Assembly: GCA_030052745.1 (NCBI GenBank) | Contig: JANBVO010000043.1 | Span: 186,001-250,000, forward strand | DNA: 64,000 bases | Source of the DNA: Pleurostoma richardsiae | Taxonomy: Eukaryota; Ascomycota; Sordariomycetes; Calosphaeriales; Pleurostomataceae | Direction: 5' to 3' | In this document: piece by piece, positions 32,515 through 42,449 of the stretch | Layout: every line of letters begins with the position of its first letter | How positions within the stretch are numbered: position 1 is the first letter of the stretch | Program-made: the position numbers and the translations under genes | Notes under the pieces: model-generated | Told to the model about the DNA's origin: nothing | The model's input: only the letters and a program-made list of their open reading frames with translations | The model's database searches: none

Positions 32515-33548
32515 TGCTTCGAGATGCTCTAAGGAGCGAAAGAAGCTTGCGCCCTGGGCAGGGCCAGAAAATTTCCCAAAGCACAAGCAGTTCTGCCGCT
32601 GAGTGGGCCGGAATGAGGCGGGGAACATTATTTTGCCGGGTTCCGAACTGGCGGGCGGTGAGACAAGATGGCAGGAGTGCCGTGGACACGTCTCATACGT
32701 AAGTGGTGCCTGAGGCAGAAAATCCCTCGACTCCCAGATGCCGTCATCACGAGGTTTTCGGGACGGAATGAGGCTGGAGTGACTGACAACTGGCAGTTGG
32801 GCAGGTTTCGGGCTGAAGGCGCTCTTGTTTCTTTTTCCTGCGCCACAACACAACGTTTGAAAGTCGCGTACAAGTGCCGGCCGCTGATGCCCAACCTTCG
32901 TCGATTTTGACCGCCCGCACAAATCATCTTCTTCCGTTTCTTTGTGCGCACCGATCTGAAGAGAGTACGTCGTCGTCTCTTTTCTTCATAAAATAACAGC
33001 GCATTTCGGGTCCGCTCGAGGAGACAACAGAGCGAGCAGATGATATAAGACCATAGGCCAGGTATGTAGTCAGCTGCCCCGGCTTTTGCTCTATTGTTCC
33101 TTAGCCGTCCTATCGAATACCCTCTTCATCCCATCCCATTTGTCGCGCGGGCAAGCTGAGTGGCTCCCGCCGTCCGAAAAGGCGCCTTTTTAACGGCATT
33201 TCCCAAAACCACCCGGTTTAAAACTCCACCATTCGCTACCTCTGATCGCCTTTCCTGGCCAATCATCGCCAGCAATCTCCTTTGAAGCTCCCAGAGAGCT
33301 TCGAAGACGGTAATAGGGCGATCGTGTGCTTGGGGTAAACAAACCTCCCGAGCCTCGAGGCGCATTGTTTCGGCGACAGAAGACTCCCTCGTGACAAAAT
33401 AGCTGAATCATCCGGCGGGGAATACAGGACTCGCGGAAGCTCGCAGAATAAAGCGCGCGTTCGACCGAAACAAACAACTTCCTAGGCCCGCATCATTCAT
33501 CCATCGAACCGAGTATCGCCGTCGCGCGCCACGTCCAGCTCCACCATC
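32515..33548. other. Divergent promoter region, FCF2 and HAP5
   Basis: About 1 kb with no supported gene. A CCAAT box near 33259 lies upstream of HAP5. Frames extending FCF2 upstream have no family similarity and are probably leader sequence. Confidence 0.55.
33259..33265 (+). promoter_or_regulatory. CCAAT box upstream of HAP5
   Basis: CCAATCA lies about 285 bp before the start codon. It matches the binding core of the CCAAT-binding complex of which this gene's product is a subunit, so self-regulation is possible. Function is inferred. Confidence 0.35.
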
Positions 33549-34640
33549 ATGGATCCCCAGAACCCCTCGAATGCGCAACAGAACCGGGCGCAGCCGGTCT
33601 ACGACACCAGCCATGGCGGCCATTATGGTAAGCTGCAGCCCCTCCTACAGCCTTGACCCGACCTCATGCGGCCTGCGACTGACCTACCTATTTCAACAGG
33701 CGCAAGCGCAGCGGTTTGTTCCTCCTCGCACGAAGCAATCAAGTGTTGCGGCGACTAACAATCCCGTAAAGCTCTCAGCCCAGGGTTATGCGCCCGCGGA
33801 GCTGTATACCGGCCCATGGGCTAATGTACGTTAAGCGCACTACTCCATAAGTGATGTTTGCGTTACACAGAATGGATTGCTAACCTGAGCGTTTCCGAAC
33901 AGGTCCATCAAGGCTTAAATGGCCAATACAAAGACATCCTCACGACCTACTGGCAGCAGACCATCAACCACCTCGAGAGCGACACACACGACTACAAGCT
34001 GCACCAGTTGCCACTGGCTAGAATAAAGAAAGTCATGAAGGCGGATCCCGAGGTCAAGATGATCTCGGCGGAGGCCCCGATACTGTTTGCGAAAGGCTGT
34101 GACATATTCATTACCGAGCTGACTATGCGCGCCTGGATCCACGCCGAGGAGAACAAGCGACGGACGCTTCAGCGGTCGGACATTGCATCTGCCCTGGCGA
34201 AGTCAGACATGTTCGATTTCCTGATCGACATCGTGCCGCGCGAAGAGGCCTCAGCTCACTCTAAGAGGACAAGCGGGCAGGGCGCAGCCAACCAAGGTGT
34301 CCAGGCCGCCGCACCGGGCCAGCCCCAGATGCCAGGCCAGCACGTCCAAGCGCCCAACCACGCCGCCCAGCACCCTATGGCCGCCGCTGATTATTCCCTC
34401 GGGGGTCACCTGCCTGAGAACGACTATCGCCAGGCACCCAACATGTATCCTGGCCAGGTCCAGCCCGGGCCGGCAGCTCCGTACGGACAGGCGCAAGCTC
34501 CGATGTATGGCGATATGCCGGATATGTACGGATACGGTGCCATGCAGCCGCAGCAAGTAAGTGTCGCTCTTTCCTCCAGCTTTTGACGTTCGCCTAATTT
34601 GTCTTTGCATGCACAAATGCCCCCGGAGGAGTACGAGTAA
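33549..34640 (+). CDS. HAP5: CCAAT-binding complex subunit Hap5/HapE (NF-YC)
   Basis: This is a histone-fold subunit of the heterotrimeric CCAAT-binding transcription factor. Proposed exons are 33549-33627, 33707-33825, 33903-34556 and 34629-34640, about 287 residues. Exon 3 carries the NF-YC histone fold: [59 protein letters not shown], then [20 protein letters not shown] and FLIDIVP. The tail is rich in Gln, Pro, Ala and Tyr. Two points are uncertain. The start at 33549 needs the CAAG acceptor at 33706, while a start at 33571 would use the CAG acceptor at 33699. The last exon (EYE-stop) assumes an intron at 34557-34628; reading through ends at 34586 instead. The core call is secure. Confidence 0.9.
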
Positions 34641-35116
34641 ATCCCTAACCTGCTTGTTTCCGCGAGTAGAGCGCCTAGGTGCCCGACAAGAGAGACAGGC
34701 TCCATGTCAGGGCATCCGTCCTGTGACGACAGCTCTATCCGGAATGACCGGGTTCAACATTATGCGAATGCAGGACGCATATCTCGAGGGACGGATGGGG
34801 GTTTCGGGTATTGTAGTTGGGAAAGTGTAAGGCGTAAAGAGGCTCAAGGGTCAAGGGCTAAAGGGCAAGTTTGCGGGCAGTCCGCGTCTGTTGTTTGTTG
34901 GTTTAGATGCTGGTTCACGACTCATGGAATGCAAATTGATGATTTTCCCTCGAAAAGACGCAGCATCTCAGGACCAGCTCGAGTGATCGTGTGTCTCGAG
35001 CGATCATCGTAAACCGAACCGTGACGAGAAATTCGCTAATGGTGCTGCCCGGTTGGGCGCTTCGACCGTACGAGTGAGCCTAAAGGGATTGTCAGTATGA
35101 TTCCCGACAGTCAGCT
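34641..35116. other. Intergenic, convergent 3' ends of HAP5 and SEC15
   Basis: About 475 bases. No conserved reading frame or RNA gene is recognised. Confidence 0.6.
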
Positions 35117-37601
35117 TTAGTTGACGTACTTCTCAATAAGAAGAGGCCCGTTCAGGGGGTTGACCAGGCCATATTTCTTGTTCCGCGACGAGATGTCAAA
35201 GAACTCGTCGTGGTTGTCTGACTGCATCAGAGCAATGGTCTGCTCAAGCTCATCGAGGTTGCGCCTCAGCATGGAGGCGTTCTCCAGGCTCTCGACGAAC
35301 CCGACCAGGTACTGCACGTCCTTGGCCATGGCTGCTACACCGTTAGGGTTGATGGTCCTGACATCAGCCGACAAAGGTAGCGCCTGAAGCGAGCATTAGC
35401 ATCACAGTTGATCAAATAGAGCAGTCAAATACCTACCAGGATCTTGTCGGCGGCGTGGCTAAGAGCGTCGAAGTAGATAAGCTCCTTGATTTCCCTCGGT
35501 AGGCCCAGCAATGTTGAGTTCATGATGTTGGAGAGGTATCTCGTCATCGTCTGCATATAATTGCTCGGCTCCGTTGGCGGTGAAGTAGCCATCCTGGGTC
35601 CATTGTCAGCCTATCACTTTAAGGGTCGCTTGGATTAGAACATCACGGCGGGACTCACCAGTCATATTCGGCGGTATCGACTAGATCGTCAATCTTAGAG
35701 TTGACCAGCTCGAAGATACGCTTCTCGGCCGTCTTCTTATTACTCCGGAATTGCTCGGTGGCTTTCAGAGTCACAGGGCCGCCAGCAGAAGTCGAGGATC
35801 GTGCTGCTATCAACAACTGTTCGAGTTCCTGGCAGGCAGTTTCAAAGTGCTCTAGATTGATCAAGATCTGTACAATCTGTCCCAAATACTGGGAGCTCAA
35901 GCGCTCCACGAGCGACTGGCAGACTTTCTCTGTCAAGAGCTCATCCAAAGACTGCGTCGGACTAGTCAGTCATTGCGCGCGAGCTTTTAGAATAGAACAG
36001 GCATACCTTTCTCAGGGTATCATCAATAACGTTGGGGTGCTGGAAATGGTCGTCAGAGAAGCAATAGAACTGGTTCAGAAAGTTGCGAATATCTATGCAG
36101 CACAGAGGATACATTTGTGAGAACGGCAAGACGCATGGGAAGGTGAGCTGGTCGATCGGTTTCTCTTGGTTAAACCAGCTGACGTTGACGACCTTCTCAT
36201 ATTCCTCGAGGGAGTTGATGGCCATAGGCATGTAGTCATCTGTGGACACAATCTCTTGGAAGTCTTCACTGAATCGGCGTTTCAGCAGCTCGGCGTACTT
36301 GTCGAAAAGTGTGAGGAGGAAGTTGTCCAGCATAGAGACTGAATACCCCCAGCCTTGCATGGTCTGGATGAAAAGTGCAATCACACCCTTAACCTTGAGG
36401 AGAACCTCGGCGTTGTTGACTTCGTTCAGGGCCCTGGAGATGAGGCGAATGGCTGATTGGCACATGGAATCCCATAACTCGTCCACGTCAACAGAGGAGC
36501 GAAGTTGCGGCACTCGACGCATGGTTGCCTTCTCGATGATCGCGAAGCCAGCGATGCCTTCGAGCAAGCTACTTAGAGATGATGACTCGTCATCCTCGAG
36601 ATTCACCGCAGCTGGCATGAGCAAGTCCTTCTGCTGCCTCCTTGTAGCTGCATAGTCGGACCGGAACTTATCCATCTGACCAAGAGCGTCGTGGATATGT
36701 AGGCACTCAAACAGAGGGGTGAAGTCGACTTGCAACTCATCGTTGTCTAGGACATCGAACTCTTCGCTCTCGTCGAATACAAGTTCTATGGCCGAGTTCA
36801 GTTTGAAATGTGATAGATAATCGTTTTTGTCAGTTCGCTCTCGCTGCCTAGCCCTCCGCATCTCCGTGTGGTAAAAGGCCACTTCGCCTAGGAACTGAGA
36901 TGACTCTCGGATCCGGAAGAGCCAGGTGTTCAGATCAGTCATGACCGCTTCAGATATCGTCTTCTGGGATGATGGGATGGACTTCTGTATGAGGTCCGCT
37001 AGCTGGTGCTGTGTCGCATACTTGTTTTGTATGATCGGAACTAGGTATTCGTTCTGCAAGTCATCCAGTGACTTGAGCGAGGCGTAATAGTTCTTCTTCC
37101 GTATGAGATCATGCGCATGGTTCACCGTGTGCAGGATCGTGAGTGATTCCTTGAGCGCGTCCGATGCATCCGCCAGGTTCTGGCGAACAGCTCTGGTGTT
37201 GACAAGTGCCTGCTTCTGCTCCGCCAGCTTTTCTGTGCTGGCTTGGATAGACTGATTCAGCTGCAAGATTTCTTTTGTCAGGGCGACGGTCCCTTCGCGG
37301 ACATTCTGAAGCTGATTGACGGATCCGAGGAATTCCTCATGCTTCGTCAAGCCTATTGTTTCGATATCGGCTTCGCGATCCTCGGCATAGCGGGATAGGC
37401 TTTGGATCAGGGAACTAGTCCTCCCGCTGACCGTCGCATCTTTCAGGATTGGGATGAGCTGGTCGAGAAATTCGGAATCGGAGGCTGATAGGATGATCTA
37501 GACCTGTCTGTCAGCTCCCACGTCGAGTGATGTTTGATTGTTGGCCATACCTGGCTAACAGCCGACCCATAATCGTCATAGCTCTGGGCTTTCCGAGGCA
37601 T
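35117..37601 (-). CDS. SEC15: Exocyst complex component Sec15
   Basis: Sec15 is an exocyst subunit that links Rab-GTP (Sec4-type) on secretory vesicles to tethering at the plasma membrane; in moulds it supports tip growth. Exons are 37601-37551, 37497-36007, 35951-35659, 35593-35437 and 35383-35117, giving 752 residues, close to the family length. The N-terminal coiled-coil region (EEFLGSVNQLQNVREGTVAL) is followed by the helical-bundle domains, with DLNTWLFRIRESSQFLGEVA and HDALGQMDKFRSDYAATRRQ as recognisable Sec15 stretches. The C-terminal domain includes WMATSPPTEPSNYMQTMTRY and LPREIKELIYFDALSHAADK. Exon joints are all clean, and the first exon is just 17 codons (MPRKAQSYDDYGSAVSQ). Confidence 0.93.
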
Positions 37602-39217
37602 TTCTTATGCAGTGAAGCAATCCTGCTCGGGAAAGGCGCGTATATGGCTCGGAGTTTCGATCTCCCCAAGCTCAAGGGGCACTCGACGCGATCGCGCTCA
37701 TGCGGGCAGTCACCTTGTCGACCTGTTGTCGTCTCCTCCCAGTCTTGGGGTGGAAATTGTCGTCAACAGTGGCAGTGAGACAGTAGAAGTACGAGTCCCT
37801 TTATTATACGAACGAGGACAGCAATATTATTATGAACCGGACCGGCAGCACAACGGTGAACGAGTGGGATGTATTGGTTAATGGATATGCGACAGTAGGA
37901 ACGCACCGCGGAGGTGTCGCCTAATGGACCGCGAAGGCACCTGGCACCTGACATCAAGCAGCTGGCGCCAGATGGCAGCACACCTAGGCCTAACAACCCC
38001 TACCTCTACACATAAGTGCCCTCTAGTTGCTGATTGGCTACCTCTTCATCACAGCGAGGCTCGGCCAATGCTGAGGGATTCAAGATAAATACCTACCTCC
38101 GACGCCCCGTACAACCTTTGAGATGCAGCCGGGTCTTTGTATATTATTCTATGCATACATTTTGACCTCATTGAACAGATACCGCGTACACATCATGTAC
38201 CAGTGGCACAACCCTTATGATGTACGTGACTGAGGGGTGTGCATCGTCTGCCGGTTTCAGATATTGAGATTGACTGGAAGCCTGAGGAGCTTTATATGCA
38301 GGAGAGAAGCAAAGAGTCCTCAACATCGTAGGAAAGATACGTTCTTTGAATGAGCTTTCCTTGTCTGAGCACATTCCACACGCTCAGCAGACCAGGATAT
38401 TAAATAATGCCCGTTCATGCCTATGCACTCTCTTCTAGGGGTTCCATTAGAAGAGACTGAAGCCCTTTGCAATACTCTCCATGAAGTTGAAAAGTGACAT
38501 GACAATGTCTCTCTTGAACACCTTTTCGGCTCCCTCCCCAAGCTCGTTCCTTCCTAGATAAGACAGAGGTGCACTGAGTACGCCAAACCTTAGGTATCCT
38601 TCAGGATGCACGGAGGGAAGGTGCCTACCCAGGCAATGGCGACAGGTGGTGCGACCTAATGTTAGATATGGACATACAATGTGGAAGTTAAGGTTTCCTC
38701 GAGATCACTCCGGCCACTGCTAATGTGGGATGCATTCAGGCGAGGTACCCCTTTATTTAGTTGGGGGAACCATATCATGGGCATCGCCCCTTCCTCATGT
38801 CTCTCGCCTGAGCCGACACAGCAACGAGCTTTAGTCGTGCCTTCCAGAACGGGAAGTGAGAGAACCTCTACAGTCATTTGGAATCCCCCGGGGGAAGACT
38901 CACTTCTCGAGGCTGCTCGGGTCCTTGTGACTCCCATTCACTCTCTGGACTCCCGATTGAATCCCCTCTGCTTCGACTTCCAACCTCTTCCTTCTCACTC
39001 TTCTCTTTCTCTCATATTCTGCCTCAGCCTTCGTACGTTTTCCACCCTGCCTCTCCTATTTTCCCACCTGCGCCCTCCCCTCCTTGACCAGCAACCTGCC
39101 AGTTTTTGGTAGAGCATCATCCAGCCTACCGCCCGCCTGTTCTAGCCTTCCTCTCGGCAACTGTGTTGAACCTTACTCAGAACATTGGAGTCTCTGGCCT
39201 CGCTTCCTTCATATGAT
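37602..39217. other. Divergent promoter region, SEC15 and Mei2-like gene
   Basis: At 1.6 kb this is the longest gene-free stretch. CCAAT cores on either strand lie at about 38033-38037 (reverse) and 38055-38059. From about 38940 to 39180 the + strand is strongly C/T-rich, suggesting a long leader for the Mei2-like mRNA. No tRNA A/B boxes or conserved frame were recognised. Confidence 0.5.
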
Positions 39218-41813
39218 ATGGCACAATCCCATGAAGTCGCCTTTGACCCTTCCTCTCCTCACTCGTCGAGTGGAGGAGCCGATTCATACAAACATGAAGG
39301 CACTCCCGACACCCGTCTAACTGCCTTCTCCCCCGATGAGGGCTCAGCCAAGTCTTCCAAACTCCTCAACACGCTCAGTCTGAGCGCTTCTAAGGCCAAT
39401 CCTGACAAATTATCGGTCGATTCCTACCGTGGAGACACCGCCCAGCTGGATAGGGACCCCTTCGTCACTACCAACTCCACCTCCAAGGGTCCTCAGAAAT
39501 TGTCTGCAACTGCATCTGCCTTCCGCCCGTTCTCTGCACCTCTCATTGCCAATGGCTCTGCAGAGGCAACTCCGAAGCCAGAAGCAGCGCGTATCACAGA
39601 TGCCAATCAGAATCTGCTTCCTGTGTCTTCGGATCTTAGCACGAATTTGCAACTGTCTCGTTGCCTGACCATCTTGTCACCCTCTGAGAAAATCACTCTG
39701 AAGGATATCAACGCATACTTGCTGGCAAGTCCGTCCCACCTCACGCATGTTGCCATTCTGGCTAACGCTCTCCTTTAGAAATTTGATCAGCTTGATTTTC
39801 CTTTCCACGGGACCAAGCAAATCCAATGCAAAAATGACAAGGTCCACATTCTCTTCAGCAATCTCAGGGACTCATGCATGGTCCAGAGAAACGTCAAGAT
39901 TGGCAGCCTTGACTGGGAAGCCAACTTCGTCTCTCCAACCACCTTCGTTCAGGTATGGTACTAGTCCCAGGTTCTCAACTGAGCTAACAAAAGCCCCCTA
40001 ATCAGTCATCTCCTGATCGCCGTATTCCCACCTACAATGATGGCCAAATCAGCCTTCTCGCTCTTCTCTTGCCGGGTATCAGCTTGGATGCTTCGCATGC
40101 CGAGGCCATTGTCTTCAACCTCCTCCTGGCTGAAGGCGATATGTTAGCCTTTCAGAGACAAGCTGGATTCGGTGACTGTATCTTACGAGCTGTAGTTGAG
40201 TATTACGACGTGGATATCGCCATGGGTGTCTTATCCAAGTACAACGGCTTCACTATCGAGGTATGGATGTTCCTCACCCTTCACCGGAACAAGCTAACGG
40301 GCGGCCTTCGCAACAGGGTATCCAGATAGTGCTATCGCCGTACAAGCCGGATGACACAGCTCTGTCAAATGGAGCAGGTGATGGCATTGCTTCTCCGGGA
40401 CGACATCAGTTCGAGGATCTCACTGCTGCCCTCCAGAGCATGTCTCTTTCCAGGCCTCAGCAGTCCCGTAGTGCGTTTCTCGCGACTGCTAGTCACGCTC
40501 CTGTCCCCCCGAATCTTCAAGTCCAACCACAATATGCACTCTACCAGCCCTTGATCTACCGCGGCCAATTTCCAGCTATCACCCCTGTGCTTTTCGACAA
40601 TCAGCTGGCCCGAGCTCACAGTGCTTCTCCCTCAACGGCCAGTGTCCCTCTTCTCGGCCCTGCCTATCCTCCGATGACGACAGTACCTGCGCTGCCACTT
40701 CACCACGAGTTCGCCAACCCCCGGTCGGCCCAGAACTATAATCGTCAGGATGGCCGGCGACAGCACGCCATGCGCATCAGCAGGTCCCCATACTATAATG
40801 CGGCGGGTCACCATAACCACGTCGATGTCAATCGCATCCGGGAGGGTATTGACGTCCGGACAACGGTAAGTTCAACGCTTAGTCCTGCGTAGTGCCCTGG
40901 CTAATTTCGCAGATCATGCTGCGGAATATCCCGAACAAGGTCGATCAGGCCATGCTCAAGAGAATCGTTGACGAGTCGAGCTGGGGAAAGTATGATTTCA
41001 TGTACTTGCGGATCGACTTTGCCAACGACTGCAAGTACGTCACAAACCAGCCCTCTTAGATGACCCAACTAACATGTCTAGTGTTGGATACGCCTTCATC
41101 AACTTTGTCGACGTGAGTTCAACCGTCTCCCATGGTACGAGATATTATTAACAATCATAATAGCCCTTGGACATCATCGACGTAAGTACCTCTCATGTGC
41201 TACGCGAGGAACGTGACTGACCGGACTCAGTTCGTGAATGCACGCGGGAACCAACGGTGGAATTGTTTCAAGAGCGATAAAGTTGCAGAGATATCCTATG
41301 CTAGTGAGCTTGCCTTGCCTCTAGTCAGCCATCATATGCACCGATTCTAACTCTTTGCGAAAGCAATACAAGGCAAGGACTGCCTCGTGCAGAAGTTCCG
41401 TAACAGCTCGGTTATGCTGGAGGCCGAGCATTATCGTCCGAAGGTATGTCCTTCCCTCAAGTACATGGGTATATGACCGCCAGACTGACGTAAGAAGCTG
41501 TACTACACGTCCAATGGGCCTGTGCCGGAGCTAGCTGGCCAAGAGGAGCCCTTCCCGGGACCAGACAATCAGTCCAAGATGAAGCGCAGCTGTGAGAATG
41601 CTGAACATGTTGGTGAGTGACGCAACGCAGGTGTATTCTGCGATAGCGGCTAATGCAGAGCATTGTCTAGGTCTCTTCACACCGAACGCTGGTCAGCATT
41701 TCCGTGACGAGCAGCGACGCCGCCGATCCCAGTATGACCGAGGGACCAGACTTGCAGCGTTGGAGGAGTACGACTATGAGACAGCTCTGCAGCAGCTGTA
41801 TGCCGCGAACTGA
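39218..41813 (+). CDS. Mei2-like RNA-binding protein (C-terminal Mei2 RRM)
   Basis: Mei2 drives meiosis in fission yeast by binding a non-coding RNA; mould relatives act in development. Eleven exons: 39218-39724, 39779-39952, 40006-40260, 40317-40865, 40913-41034, 41082-41112, 41164-41181, 41231-41303, 41364-41443, 41498-41612 and 41671-41813, about 688 residues. The N-terminal 490 residues are low-complexity with weak remains of earlier RRM-like parts. The Mei2-type RRM starts near residue 494: TTIMLRNIPNKVDQAMLKRI, YDFMYLRIDFAND, VGYAFINFVDPLDIIDF, then RWNCFKSDKVAEISYATIQG. It is split by five introns and includes an 18-base exon (PLDIID). The first intron (39725-39778) has a GC donor. Exon 10 could start at 41495 or 41498, and exon 11 at 41658 or 41671. 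Confidence 0.9.
39725..39778 (+). other. Likely GC-AG intron in the Mei2-like gene
   Basis: The donor is CTG|GCAAGT and the acceptor CTCCTTTAG, with GCTAAC before it. Both exons stay in phase 0 (AYLL|KFDQLDF). The nearby GT does not give an open frame with this acceptor. Confidence 0.75.
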
Positions 41814-42449
41814 ATGTTCTTTTCACTCGTCACGATGCGGAAGGTCTGATGCATAATTCCCTTGCATTCAGTGCGTGTCCCATAGGAAAGGGAAACACCT
41901 TGCTGTCCCATGACACCGTCCCGACCGGTCTCTTCGCTATTTACATGAGCTTTTCCCACGTCAGTGCCATATGTACTCCCCACAGCCTTGCTCATTTGCA
42001 GTTCCAGTTCAATAGTCTATGGATGGTCGTCGTGTATAATGGGCATAGAAACATGCCAAAATCGAGCATATTACATCACGCGATCTACCCTCTTTCTCTT
42101 TCCACCATTCTGGCAGATCTCAACTTGCTCGGGGAGGGTCGTTGGACTAAGCGCCCATCAAGGGCTGCCGAGGGCCATGAGGGCCAGGAAAGAGATGAAA
42201 CCTGTATGAGGCGCTGTGTACCTATTGGAACTCAACTGGCACCTTTGGGAGGCACACCTCTTAGATTATCCCCAACCTAGTTTGCCAGATACCATCTTGC
42301 CACAATTGGGCTCCAATAGAGTTCGGCTCCGTCTTCAAGTGCATCTTGGCTTCTCCAGCGCGGTCCACTGGGTTGCCCAGCTCCTAGGTCGTAAATTGAG
42401 CCGAAGGGGACATTGACGTGTTTTATTGTAGACCCTTCAGATACCGCCT
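41814..42449. other. Intergenic, convergent 3' ends of Mei2-like and SUN-domain genes
   Basis: About 635 bases; short frames on the + strand show no conserved features. No gene is seen. Confidence 0.55.
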
